A stretch of 27,622 nt of DNA from Pelargonium cotyledonis. Lineage: Eukaryota > Streptophyta > Magnoliopsida > Geraniales > Geraniaceae. The position numbers and the translations under genes are program-made. Positions 10,301 through 23,426 of this stretch are shown one piece after another (the stretch's first letter is position 1; the number at the start of each line of letters is the position of its first letter). The stretch lies in contig JAYMTA010000508.1 of assembly GCA_036897625.1 (NCBI GenBank), positions 1-27,622 of the forward strand. The letters are read 5' to 3'. The notes beneath the pieces were generated by a model, which made no database searches, was not told the DNA's origin, and saw nothing but the letters and a program-made list of their open reading frames with translations.

Positions 10301-12975
10301 CAATTGAGAAACTGACATGCAATGATGCCAGTGTCTCCATTACTAAAGAGAGTAGCACAGCGTTGGGTTTGGGTTTTAGGTAATGTGTTTGTTATTTAAT
10401 AGTTTGGTTCAATCTTTACCTAAGCAAGGAATTTGTTTCTGTTATTTGGCATCTAATGGAGTGATTTGATGCTTCATTGTCTTCCACCTACAGATGTGGT
10501 TTCTTGGGCTTACTCCACATGGATGTTTTTAATCAGCGTCTTGAACAGGTAATTTTTTACTGTTCGAAGAAAATCATATAATGACCTCAGGGTTATATGT
10601 ATAGTTATTCTCATTTGGGGTAGTCATTGCTGTATAGTGTAATATTAGGGAAGTGTAGTCACTTTGGTGTAGTCAGGACAAGAATAAATGATAAGGCCAG
10701 CTTTTTTTTTTCTCTCTCTCTGTAATCTTTAATTCCGAAGACAAAGGTTTTCCAATGGTGGGAAATAAAAACGATATTTGGGGATTATCACCTGTATTTG
10801 TAATAATAAACTATTGGCAACCTAAAATTGACTACTTTGTCTAAGACTTGAGAGTGATGGACTAGATTAATCGTCACCATAACAATAATTATACATATCA
10901 TGCCATCACCACAAAATCCATATAGGACTGAGGGATCATGGAGTGAAAAAATAATTAGTATTTCTAGCTTTGATATAACTGTTTCCTATTAAAGTTTTCA
11001 AACATCTAGTAGAAGTTATGTTCCATGCTACTTAATGAGTAATATGGGCCTCTCCACTAATTACCAATGGGTTGAGTACTTGAGTTGGATGCTTTAACTA
11101 TGAAATGTTGGGCATCTTTCTCATTTATGGAAAATCTCTTGAATGAGGTAGAAACTTAGTTACATTTGAATTTTCTTTTTCTTGCAACCAAACTGGGGAA
11201 ACAGACAGCTGAAGTGGAGAAATTTTTCCTCTAGAGACTATAATTCTTGTACAACTAAAGTAAGCGAATATGCTATTCACTTTTTAAATTAACACGGTCT
11301 TTCCTCAATATACCTGATTTACTTCACAAAATCTTGCCTTTCTCTTGCCTTCATACTTTCTTAACAGAATTTGGATAAACTATTATGACAATAGATAACT
11401 TTGTCATGCATATAGGCCTCATGCAAAAAAAAAATGTAGCTTTGTATAATGTGTTTTTTTGGAAATTCAGCACCCTATGTACTTGTATATTACATTAATT
11501 GTTGAATCAGTACAATATAGGGCACACATTAGCTATTATTTGTGACTTTGGGGAATAATGTGTCTGTTGGTATCTATAATCAATGTATATGGTCATACCA
11601 CATTGAATATTAAGTCTTAACTTGGTGTTATGGATGATAGGAGTATGGAGCTCATATCATTTCCACTGCTCCAACTGTGCCATATATTTTTGAGTTTTCT
11701 GATGGAAGGTAAGAATTTCTATTATCTCTTTTAGATCATTTGTCATAAACCGAACCACACAATTTATGTTGGTCTCTTTTTAGCAAAGAACAAGTTCAGA
11801 ATCCATCTGCATTGCCCTCAAATGCCAAAAGACGAGTTACAGCCTGTTGGGAACCTACAGTATTAGCTAATATTATTATTCCTAGTGAGTAAGCTCTCAT
11901 ACTCCCTCCCCACTAGTACGTCTTTTGTAGCACGCAGAACACATTTTCATCCACTTCTCATATGTTACCAAATTTGAAGGTATGTGGGGCCTGTTATTAC
12001 TCTTTGCTCTGACAGAAGAGGGCAGCAAATGGAGTACACATTTATGGACAGGTAACCATGATTCCATATTCTTCCTCTCTGTGGCTGGTATATTCTCGGT
12101 TGCTGAAAAATTAGGTCTTGTGGCTATGAGAAACGAATATGAAATATCAAAACTTTATTGCACATAATCTTATTGCATGCCTTTGTGATTTCACTTTTGT
12201 TTTTCTATATTCTATAACCCAAATAGGCTTAAATGGTCTTGAACATATCATTTTGACTTTGGTTTAAAATACATATGTTACCGTCCCATGGTGGTGACCT
12301 AAGGCGATGACCATGCACTGCGTTTTGCACCGTGGTGCATCATTTGCAACTCTGGTCCAGTTACCTTGGTGCATCAAATTGTTGTTAGTGGAATAATATG
12401 AAGAAAAAAGCATTTTTTTGGCATACTTAATTGTTAATCTGACATGCTTGTTAACTATAATAAAATTAAAAGCTACAAGTACATATATATGAGCTAAGGT
12501 ATTTTTTTTTTAATTAACAAAAACGTGCACTTACGAATCGTATCCTTTTTTGAAAAAAAATGGAAAATCTCTTCTGAATTGTGGGCGTTCAAATATATGC
12601 TTCATATGTAAAGGCACAGTAATCAAGGGTCTGGCTGGCATTAATCACCAAACTTTTTTTTGAGCCAGTTTCTCATCTCTTTTTAGGCAAATTAATTAAT
12701 TGCATTTCAATTGTAATAGTAATGACAGCAAGTAGGATGCCCTTCTTACCCATATCTTGATTGATAATGGTGATTACCGTCTTATGCTTCTTTTATGCAT
12801 ACCCTTTGATGAATTGATTTTATATTCAGTTATTGACTGTTGAATTCATATGTGTAGTCAACGGATTTTTATGAAGTATCGCCTACCTTTGAGGGAAATT
12901 GTTGTTGACTTTTACAATGAGCTAAAGAGTATGACATCTGGATATGCATCATTTGATTATGAGGATGCTGAGTAA

Positions 12976-13035
<60 letters not shown>

Positions 13036-14078
13036 CCACCTATACACACATGCATTCAGTCACGTGCACAGATATAGGTGCAAGGAATATCACAGTCTGA
13101 TGCACTAACTCTCAGATGTCTATGCGCACCATCTACATATAATTTGTCACCAAAAAGGTGTCATCTCATTACTAATTGGCATTCCATAAAGTGTTGTGTT
13201 TTTGGATTGACTTTGGGTTATGATCACTATGCACTAATACCCAGCATAGTTGGCAGAAATGCCTCTATTTTAATAGAGTATTTTTCTTGTGGGCTCATGC
13301 TTGGTTATTTTTGTTGGTGTCGCGAGTCATTTGGAGCTGTCATCTTTTGTATGAACAAGAATCCTATATCTTTCCCCTTGTAATACATTATATGGTTGTA
13401 ATTATCAGTTACCAACGAGCTGATCTGGTGAAACTTGATATCCTCTTGAATGGACAACCAGTTGATGCAATGGCAACCATTGTTCATACTTTGAAGGCAC
13501 AACGTATTGGTCGTGAACTAGTTGACAAGCTAAAGAAGTTCATAGACAGGTTTGCTGTTTTATAGTTGGCTGTTAATTCGATTATTCTTCATTCATAATA
13601 ACCTTACATATTTCCCATTTTGAGCAGGCAAATGTTTGAAATAAATATACAAGCTGCAATTGGATCAAAAGTTATTGCAAGGGAGACGTAAGTCGCCATT
13701 ACAGCAATTGGTATTTTGTTCTTGAGAAGATTTTTCATGCCTGTTATTTATAATTTGTTTATGCAAAGGCTATGCTCTTTAATAAGCCTAAAAAGTAAAT
13801 TAGTTAGTCTGAGATTCATCTTTCGCTAACAAATTGTATGGTCACGTTGATCATTGAACATAATCAGTTTTGAATTCTCTCTGTTTCAGCTAAATGACTT
13901 TTTTGGTTTTAGGATTTCGGCTTTGAGAAAGAATGTTCTTGCGAAGTGTTATGGTGGGGATGTGACTCGGAAGAAGAAGCTATTGGAAAAGCAAAAGGAA
14001 GGAAAGAAGCGAATGAAGCGTATTGGTTCTGTTGACATACCTCAGGAAGCCTTTCATGAAATATTGAAGGTTTCATAG
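7371..14078 (+). CDS. GUF1: Mitochondrial translation factor GUF1 (LepA/EF4-type GTPase)
   Basis: A ribosome-dependent GTPase of the LepA/EF4 family that supports mitochondrial protein synthesis, probably by back-translocation or ribosome rescue. Exons: 7371-7709, 8971-9715, 10223-10379, 10494-10548, 11641-11708, 11784-11888, 11980-12051, 12858-12971, 13409-13549, 13628-13687, 13913-14078 (2022 nt, 673 aa, close to the usual plant length). Residues 1 to about 60 are Ser/Arg rich with few acids, as in a mitochondrial presequence. G motifs: AHIDHGKS 79-86, RGIT 118-121, DTPGHVD 153-159, NKID 207-210, SAK 238-240. Then come the EF-G-like domains ([22 protein letters not shown]) and the Lys-rich LepA C-terminal domain ending in EILKVS, as in LepA relatives. 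Every junction keeps phase. Exon 6 ends at a tandem donor: the GTAAGC at 11889 is needed for frame, while a stronger-looking GTGAGT starts 4 bases earlier. No lesion seen. Confidence 0.95.
12979..13034 (+). repeat. Compound microsatellite (CT)n(CA)n
   Basis: About 20 CT units are followed by about 8 CA units. The run begins 7 bases after the exon 8 donor (GTAAGT at 12972) inside a GUF1 intron. Such runs change length easily, and this one sits next to the 5' splice site. Confidence 0.95.
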
Positions 14079-15248
14079 AGAATGCTGCCTTAGTAAACAG
14101 TAATGACTTGTCCCCTTATGGTATGTTAGTTATGCCATGATATTAAAATATTAGGACTACAAGTTTATGTTTAGTGTGGAAAGTCTTTGCTTCAGTGCTT
14201 CCAATCACATTCACATGCAACTTCTACTCATTTTGTGTTCTCTACCTTATGGTATGCACTGAAATGAAAAATAAGAAAATTAATGTTCTGAAAATCGTTG
14301 TGCAATTTTTCTATTTATGATTTTGAAACTAAATTAAAATAAAAAAATTAAGTAAATATGATGGTTTTCCTGGTGAATCAAGTTTTCTGTGTGGTTAATT
14401 ACCATTACCACTTGTACCTGAAAGTGAAGTTTGATTCAAAACGTTTACTTATAAGATATTTGATCCAAAGCCAATCTCTGTTTGAAGCAGTATAGCTTTT
14501 TTTTGTATTGCATGGTTCTCTTTTAATTTTCAAGACCTTTTGACAGGCCTCTTGAACTGCACTTGTATCACCTTTTGGTTGACATGGAGCAGCTAACCTT
14601 TTCTTATTTTGCCTTCAGGATTACTGCAGAAAGTGTTCTTTCTAAGTTTGTGATGGAAACACAACTCGCAAATGGAGATCTACAGAAGCAGATGAAGCAT
14701 GTTTTCTCTGTTGGTAAGCCCACAGGATACTTCTCAATAATCAATTGAAAATTTTGTTGTTACAGAACTCTATAAAACCAGGCACATTTGTATTCAGTAA
14801 TGATATATTGTATTAGGCAATACAATAAAAAAAATTAAGATGCAGGAAATGGTGGGGGAATAAAGGAAAAAAACACAATATTGAGATTGTTTTGTATCTC
14901 TATTGTTGATGCATATGAATCTGCCAAAACCAAGTCTCTGATCTCTAAATCATTGCAATTGTCCAGGGTATATGTAATATGTCACAAGTTAACAGTGACG
15001 CTGATTGCGTAAGGAGTACAGATGTGGTTAGGAAGATAAATATGGACTAAAATCTTAATTATAGTTTTCAATTGTTACAAATCATACATACAACTAGTCA
15101 ACAATGCAAATGGCACAGTTGTGTGGAGGAGAGTAGAGTCTATTGAATTTAAGTTGGGTCATTAGGTTGGAAGATACCGCCTGAACTGGAACTGGCTCAC
15201 TCCATTTGGAGTCTTTGCCACCATTCTCCCCTTGGATTTCATGGATGC
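14079..15248. other. Convergent 3' region between GUF1 and WRKY
   Basis: The 3' flanks of GUF1 (+) and the WRKY gene (-) face each other here. A 61-codon open frame at 14563-14748 (+) shows no family features and lies beyond the natural LepA C-terminus, so I treat it as 3' flank. No RNA gene or transposon recognised. Confidence 0.5.
14338..14343 (+). terminator. Candidate poly(A) signal of GUF1
   Basis: AATAAA in an A-rich stretch about 260 bases after the GUF1 stop codon. It is the clearest canonical hexamer in this 3' flank, but plant signals are loose, so the real cleavage site may differ. Confidence 0.3.
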
Positions 15249-16693
<1,445 letters not shown>

Positions 16694-16726
16694 TTAATTG
16701 CAGAAACTCTCTCATATCCATTGCAG

Positions 16727-16734
16727 TTTTTATA
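16727..16734 (-). promoter_or_regulatory. TATA box of the WRKY gene
   Basis: The minus strand reads TATAAAAA, 34 bases before the first ATG. Transcription would then start at about 16700, giving a leader of only a few bases to the first ATG, or about 35 bases to the in-frame ATG at 16666. Confidence 0.55.
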
Positions 16735-16828
16735 GTAGAATTCAATTTTCAACCCAATGCATGTCTTGGCTCATACTACAATATAATAATAAAAATTGAG
16801 AACGAAGACAACGCACACAACAAAAATT

Positions 16829-17230
16829 GTCAACACCTTGTGATATTTTTATAATTTAAAAATATTATTTTTGAGATTGTCCCGTATGATAGTTATTTGA
16901 AAAACTAAACTATACGAGAAGAATTCAACTTCAACGGTTCATATAGTTAAGAAACAGATGGGTTTCAACGATATATAAGTAGCTAATTTTGCGGAAACAC
17001 GTTTGCTGTGTAATATATGCATTACGTACGTAGTAGCTTTGAAGCTTCCTATTGCACTGCACTGAACTGCAGAGAATGGTGTTGCTTCTCTGTCAACAAG
17101 TGGAGATGTATTTATAGTCAAAATCGGCTATACGCTTGTTACACACGGCCGAGTTGAAAATGGAGACTATGTTACATACACACTTAACTCCGTTGCATAA
17201 TAATTGTCATTTTAAACTCGCTAATGTCAA
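16829..17230 (-). promoter_or_regulatory. Three W-box cores upstream of the WRKY gene
   Basis: TTGAC cores occur on the minus strand at 16829-16833, 17092-17096 and 17226-17230, within about 540 bases upstream of the start codon. All three continue with A, so they are cores and not the strict TTGACC/T box. They could allow auto- or cross-regulation by WRKY proteins, but this density is not far from chance. Confidence 0.3.
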
Positions 17231-18723
17231 CGTGGAGAGAAAATTACGGGTAATTGCAGTATTTTTTCTATCTCTTTGCCCATATTTAGAAGGAAATTTG
17301 GGGTTGAGAAAATAAAATTACAGATTCAATTTTCTAGGATATTAATTTGAAGCCACCAAACAAATATTTTAGTAAACATGCTCCAAAATTCAATGCTATA
17401 AGTAAGTAATTATGACACGAATATGTATTGGGATCTGAGTTCCATAACTCCAATAATTGGTCCCCCATCCATCAACTTAATATCTAATCTTTTTTAAAAT
17501 TAGTCTAATCTCATCCTTTAAAAATAATATTAATTAAGTTTATTCAGATAAGGTCTACATTGAAAATTGAAAAATGAAAAATTGAAACTATCAGACTATT
17601 TGTGATTTTAAAACATATCTGAAAAACTATGATGTAATTGTAAATGCATGACTTTTGATTTTTTTTTTTTTTTTGCTACAAAAATAGTGTCTATATCTTG
17701 ACATTTACACTTGATGATTTATTGATTCACATATAATTTTTGAAGGGGTCTTGGTGTAGCAGTTGTAGAGATATAAATTGTAATGGATCGATATTGGTCA
17801 ATGGTGTATAAAGAATATATATGTGCAACCAAGGGAGCTTGAAAGGTAGCATCAACTTGTCTTTGCACGTACTTTTCATAGAAATCAAAGGTATTGACCT
17901 AAACTTCTAATGAATGCAACACCCAAGTTTTGATTCCTAGACTTTTGGCAAATACAACAATTTAGTTACATTTTTTTGAATATTTCAATATCAAACTCTC
18001 ATAACATACAATTAAAATTATATACCACTTGTAGTTGACGAAAGTTGAAAGAAATTGTAATAATAGTTTATACTAAAAAAAATAAAAATATTGCATTAGG
18101 TAGCAACTAGGAAGTGAGATCTTAAGGGGCAAGCTGTGATTATGATTTTTATAAAGATGTAGGTCAATGGCTTGGTTTAGGCATTATTTTTAGTATTTGA
18201 AAATTAATGAGATTTGGGTATTACATATCTAATATATTGCATTATCTCAGCATTTGGAAGTAGGACTTCCATTTATTATATTTAATAAAGGTTGATAGTT
18301 TAGATTATGACCTCTTCTATTTATTTATTTGATTATTTATAATAAGTCATTTCATGGAAAAGAAATATGAATCAATAAAGAGTTCAAATCAATTTAGAAA
18401 AGAGCATTTTCATACAAGACACACAAGTTTGGCATAAAATTAGAATGTCTCACCAGAGCGTGAGTAGTCATCTCATCCGTAGATCTACGGACAGAAACAC
18501 AATCCACACGAGAAAAGGATTGCATAAGCAATAAACAACCGCTAATAGGGAGGTCTAATGTGCCTAGAGTCTCCTGATTCGAAACTCTAAGGAAAGTAAA
18601 TTAGCTAAAATGAATGTAGTATATATTATCCAACAACTATTAAGTAACTTGGCTTTTATTGAATCATCGGCATCATGTTGTACTGTTTTTTCTTCCACAT
18701 GGACTATATTATACATAGCTCAT
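17231..18723. other. AT-rich intergenic DNA between WRKY and carboxypeptidase genes
   Basis: No gene seen on either strand. The stretch is very AT-rich, with a T run at about 17659-17674 and an AATAAA (minus strand) at 18655-18660 that could also serve the carboxypeptidase gene. I saw no paired TE ends or RNA genes. Confidence 0.5.
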
Positions 18724-18729
18724 TTTATT
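18724..18729 (-). terminator. Candidate poly(A) signal of the carboxypeptidase gene
   Basis: The minus strand reads AATAAA about 100 bases past the carboxypeptidase stop codon, a usual distance. Confidence 0.45.
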
Positions 18730-18766
18730 ACGAGGCCCTTTCGAATAGCTAGATAACATACATACG

Positions 18767-18799
<33 letters not shown>

Positions 18800-18800
18800 A
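18767..18800. repeat. Compound microsatellite (TA)n(TG)n
   Basis: About nine TA units (18767-18785) are followed by about seven TG units (18786-18800). It lies 28-61 bases beyond the carboxypeptidase stop codon, hence inside its likely 3' untranslated region, read there as (CA)n(TA)n. Confidence 0.9.
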
Positions 18801-18827
18801 TCTTCTTGTTTTAGAGCTATGATTTGA

Positions 18828-21054
18828 TTAATGGGAAGGTGTAGGAAGAGGAGCTCCGGCTAGAAAGGAGCGAAACAGTGTAAGAGCTTGCGAAGGGGAC
18901 GTGAAGGGTACTTCATGGGCTGCTCCTCGTACCGTTGAATATGTCAAATACGACTCATTTTTTCCGTTCTTTAACCCTCCAAATGCTTGCCACCACCCTC
19001 CCACCTGCATATATATTCACCAATCATTCACCATTTGCATCTTATTTAACTATTGATTCCAAATTCAATACTACCAATTATACATACCTGTTTCTTGTCA
19101 TACCAAGTAGAATATTTTGTCAGAGGGATTAGATTCAGATCCTTAGCTATGTTATTTGCAATTATCCTTGTTTGTGTTAGTGGGATTCTTGAATCTTGAT
19201 CACCACTGTTTCATCATCGTATATACAATGTTGCTAATTATACATCCCATATATATACTACATTTTAGGAATCAAGAAGTTAATGTATATATATATATAC
19301 CTGTAAAGCAGAATTGGAATATTGCCCTTCTTGAGAATGTCAGATACTAAGGGTATGAGGTCAATGTCCACATTATCTTCTTGATAGTAAACAGGCCTGC
19401 AACATTAAAAGTAATCCCAATATTGAGGAGATAAGCAAGAAACTTAGAAGAAATTCAAGACAGGAGTGATGTATATATACACGCGCGTGCGCGTACCCTC
19501 CATCACAGAAGTCCCAGGAATAAGGAAGGTGAGTTGTGTTGGCATGAAGTGCTTTCTGGACTTGAGCATTGTTGAGATAGTCATATATCCTCCCTTTCAG
19601 ACACGGATCACCGCTTGTACCCGATCTTCGATCAATCTGCATTGCGATCATCAATTAGTACTTCTCCAAAGTTGTAAGATAGATTGTATAATTAGCATAA
19701 TAAAATGTGCGTACCATTGCATGTATTTTATTGTTCCTGCTGGGTAGGAACTGATCTGGGTAGTCTGATGATAAGCACTTGTTCAAGAGCAGATCGTGAG
19801 TATCTATATCGTCGCCCAATTCCTCAGCAACCGCAGTCCAAACATGGTCGCAAGCTACTGAGGTATTGCTATGGGAATCCTCCCTAATGTATGTTGAGTC
19901 GTTGCACACTGTGTTTTTCAATGCTAATGTTTCATCTGAAATTGCACCATGTGACCACAAGAACACACCTGCAAGCACGCTTATGTCTATGTCCAGGAGT
20001 GGATTTCCAATCTACAATAATAAATATGTTGTTAATAAATTACATCTATGATTGTGTTAATGAATTGATGGATATTTATTTACAGCTATGGCTTTGAGCT
20101 TGATGGGATCAACATTAGGCTGCTTGTTGTACTCCATCAACCTTGCTGCAAGTTGCGGGATATAATGGCCTGAACACAATCACATGATCAATTTAGAAGT
20201 TTTCCGATAAGCCAATTTCAACACACTGTTGAATTGAATCTAATTATATGTACCTGCGTAGCTTTCGCCGGTTAGAAACAAGTCTGAGTTCTTGTACTGT
20301 GGAAATTCTTCGAGCCAGTTGATTAGAAAAACTAAATTGTCTTTAGCTGCCATATGCACATTGAGATAGGTTAACACTAGCTACAAAAATGACAGTGAGA
20401 AGATATGCAGAATAGTGCATAAATATTATCATACCGGTCTTGGTGTCGTTCCAATTATTGTAATCTCCCCAAGTTTTTGAGTAGGAAAATCCAACCCCAA
20501 CAGGGGACTCAACATATAGCATGTTAGATTCTGTCCAAAAATTTCATGATCAGACGACAAATGTGAGTGGACTTTATATATTTCCTTAAGCTACAATGAC
20601 ATGAAACCAGAAACCAATCATAGTAGCTACTACTTTACCAAGGTTCCAAGAATATTCATTTTTGACAAGCAGTCCATCTTCTCCGGGTTGAAATGGACCA
20701 TGTTCCATGAATGCACCATAACCAATTGATGAGCACCCAGGGCCTAAACATATATAAGATCAGTGTTAACAAAACATTAACAAAGCAACAAAAGTAGTAT
20801 AAAACGTTTTGAACATGATCATAGTGACCTCCATTGAGCCACAAGGTTAAGGGACGCGACAGAGGATCGTCTACTTGAGCTTCAACAAAGTAGTAAAAGA
20901 GGTATCTGCCATGTCTGGGATCAGTGACAATGTAACCAGAGAATTGCTTAAAAGAAACATTGGCGGGTTGTCCTGGAAGTGATGTTATGAGCTCAGCTGT
21001 ACAAAATTGGGAGTAGAGGAACAAAGAGAGGACTAGCACCCAATAGAAATGCAT
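18828..21054 (-). CDS. SCPL45: Serine carboxypeptidase-like protein (SCPL45-like)
   Basis: A secreted S10-family alpha/beta hydrolase that removes C-terminal residues from peptides; some SCPL relatives act as acyltransferases. Exons on the minus strand: 21054-20829, 20743-20639, 20530-20435, 20346-20254, 20169-20084, 20011-19715, 19636-19497, 19396-19301, 19205-19088, 19004-18828 (1434 nt, 477 aa, normal length). Residues 1-20 are a signal peptide. Seen in order: TLWLNGGPGCSS (to residue 81), [27 protein letters not shown] with nucleophile Ser171, [17 protein letters not shown] with Asp384, and [14 protein letters not shown] with His449. The triad is complete. The [16 protein letters not shown] and [10 protein letters not shown] wording fits the SCPL45 group. 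Exon 9 is short but clear and phase-preserving. A TATA box at 21101-21107 lies below the in-frame ATG at 21129, so the start at 21054 is preferred. The exact subfamily member and its substrate are inference. Confidence 0.93.
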
Positions 21055-21100
21055 GTTATTGTGAGCTAGCTTAGACAGAGATTTGTGCAATGCAATACAC

Positions 21101-21107
21101 TTATATA
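21101..21107 (-). promoter_or_regulatory. TATA box of the carboxypeptidase gene
   Basis: The minus strand reads TATATAA, 47 bases upstream of the chosen ATG at 21054. It would give a leader of about 20 bases and excludes the longer in-frame start at 21129 from the transcript. Confidence 0.55.
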
Positions 21108-21108
21108 T

Positions 21109-21819
21109 TGTTGTTGCCGAACGGATCATGAACTGGAATTTTCTTCCGGATCAACCAAGGGTTTCGCCACATAAATATATTCCCTTTCCCTAGAATTGAA
21201 TGTAAGTGCCGGCTTAGTATTTAGATGTTTTCAATAAATTCAAGATGTTCTTAATTCTTGAGATCATGTGAGTTTTTGTTTCTGTCCTTATTCACAAGTT
21301 TTGTTATGTAATAAAAGTGTGAGAATTTTGGCTGTATGTATTTACAGAGCAAAGAGCATACAAGGATATGCAACAAGAATCGTAGTTATTGTTTTCTCCA
21401 ACTCATGTCATATATTCTCCTCAACCCCACATTACATATATAATTAAGCTATTATTCACCAAGTCTAAACAGGTTGCTAGGTTCAGAGTCGAAGCTCCAA
21501 TGTCCCTAGTTGTTCCCTTTCAATCTCTGTACCAACTCTTCATCAGAATCCATAATCATTGTATGTGAACTCATCATAGAAAACATTGTTTGGTTTTTGC
21601 TTAGTCTCAAGAGGTTAGTCTAAGTAATCTTAGATAAATAGGATTTAGTGAAGAGCTTAATTGACTAATCAACTTTTGGACTTTGGATTAGAACTACTCA
21701 TTACTGAGTGGATATGTTCAACTTGAAACATGAGAATAGCTAGCATCTCTTTTTTCTATATGTTCTTTGTCCCATATTGACTTGTAAATGGTCTAAAAGA
21801 GAGGCTATACAAAGCCCTC
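21109..21819. other. Upstream region of the carboxypeptidase gene
   Basis: AT-rich intergenic DNA with no gene seen. The left edge of the LINE remnant may extend into its last part, but I could not place the boundary. Confidence 0.45.
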
Positions 21820-23426
21820 ATGCGCGCATTTCAGACCGGATTGGGTTCTGTTTCAAGTCACAAATATACTGCCATTAGGACGGATAGCTTAAGTCGAGTG
21901 TCTTATCCTTATCTTCAATGCTTAGAGTCTTTTGTGAGTGCTAAGAGAAGAAAGAGTGTGCCACACGACTTAACACTCTTTAGCTTTCATTCTTCATTGC
22001 ATGACGCTTATTACAACGAATGCTAAAGAAAGAGAGACTGTATTCTGTATGATTCGTGCTCCAAGTGTCGGCGCTCCAACTCCCGATTACCATCGTATCA
22101 TGCAAAAATAAGTGTTAGACCTGTTCTAGAGGATGGACATAATTCTTCTCTAGTCAAACTTTGTTTATGGAGTGATTCAATAAGTTTATTTCTAACCTGG
22201 TGAAAAGTGCATAATTTCGTCTTCCAAGCTTTTGCTTAATAAGCTTAGATGGAGTGTTCTGGTCGTATCTCGTGATTTAGTCTCAGGTGAGCATTTGCAA
22301 CATGTGCTCGCCTCTGAGGGCTTTCAATCGATATCGATTCATTATCTTGCTCCAAGGGTGTTTGCTTTATCTTTTGAGGATCAAGCAACAATGTCTTCAC
22401 TGCGCGCAAGTGTCAAATTGGACTTGGTTGTCGAACTGGTTTGTTTGCTTTTATGACTAAAACCACATTATGAAGTAGGGAGGCAGGTTCTGTTGGCTCT
22501 TAGTTAAAGGCTTTACTTTCCCTTCATGGTGCTCAGACTCGTTCATAAGCATATCAAAGCTTTTTGGTCATCTAATCTGCTTTCACCCGAATCTTTTATC
22601 GGGTCTAAACTTGGATCAAGGTCAATTTCTTGTCCACACGAATGCCCTTAGCAACATCTCAAGGGAGGTCGAAGTTCTTCTTGACAATTCCTCCTTCAAC
22701 ATCTCTGTCAAGGAATGTGAAGGACCCGATATTCTACCATTCAGGATGCCAGTCCAACATTTGTCATCACCATTACCAGTGACCTCCAAGTCGTCAAGTC
22801 CAGGAAGTGCTTCCTCGAGGACGGAGCCCATTCCCGTTGTGTCAGGCAAGATCTCCCTGAACTCGGCCCGTACGCCAAGTATGCGTGGCAATGCTATGCA
22901 TCTCACTGTGATTAAACCTCCTTTGCAGTCGATGACCTCTTTATCCTCAGAAGTTACTGTATCAGGTGTCCCCATCCCACTCCGACATCCACCTACTGGG
23001 CCGGACAAGCAAAAGGTGACCTTCCGTCGTCGGAATCGTGGACCGACATCCTACGCAGCTGCCCTCAGTGAATCGCTTTCATCCCCTGCCCTGTCGGGCG
23101 AGGCCATGTAGGAAGTTTGCAAGAGAGTGGGAGGGAGAGCAATTGGATCAGAGAGAGCTATTATTGAGAGGTTTCGGGTTACCGAAGCCGAAAACAACTC
23201 CTGATCTGAATCCGGTGCATCTTTTGAGGGTCGCCATCAAGGGGTTTTGGTCTTTTTCTTCTTTGTTAGCCCTCTGCTTTGTAGCTTCGTTTTTTTTTTT
23301 TGTCTTTTTGGATGTACGGTCATTTCTCTTGCTTGAGTTAGGCCCGGATCTCTCTCTTTGTACTTTTATTTTCACGCCTCCGAGCGCTTATAATAAAAAT
23401 TACTGCTTGCTTATAAAAAAAAAAAT
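21820..23426 (+). mobile_element. Decayed LINE-type (non-LTR) retroelement remnant
   Basis: Three broken coding blocks in one orientation end in an A tract. Block 1, near 22090-22180, reads ISVRPVLEDGH...LVKLCLWSDSISLF. Block 2 (22232-22456) reads LRWSVLVVSRDLVSGEHLQH, then VLASEGFQSISIHYLAPRVF and ALSFEDQ, like the DUF4283-type N-terminal domain of plant LINE ORF1 proteins. Block 3 (22611-23111) has ALSNISREVEVLLDN, FNISVKECEGPD, a Ser/Pro-rich linker, a basic FRRRNRGPTSYAAALS segment and a stop at 23109-23111. Frameshifts and stops separate the blocks. No endonuclease or reverse transcriptase is present; the sequence passes straight to a T-rich 3' region and ends ATAATAAAAATTACTGCTTG, a few more bases, then 11 or so A. 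I could not find target-site duplications, and the 5' boundary is approximate. The poly(A) end favours a LINE over an LTR element. Confidence 0.6.

Noticed and set aside
12326..12339. TGCACC-GT-GGTGCA near-palindrome in a GUF1 intron
   Set aside because: The stem is only 6 bases with a 2-base centre, which is common by chance and too tight for a useful hairpin.
14563..14748. Open frame downstream of GUF1 with splice-like ends
   Set aside because: The LepA C-terminus (EILKVS, then stop at 14078) is complete, and the frame has no family features; it is treated as 3' flank.
18540..18600. Possible tRNA B-box-like GATTCGAAACTC
   Set aside because: No matching A box or cloverleaf could be folded around it.
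19088..19205. Apparent absence of the catalytic Asp exon in the carboxypeptidase gene
   Set aside because: A 118-base exon with good splice sites and correct phase encodes [14 protein letters not shown], so the gene is complete.
22622..23008. Antisense 128-codon frame across the LINE remnant
   Set aside because: The sense frame has the ORF1-like features; the antisense frame looks like a by-product of its codon composition.
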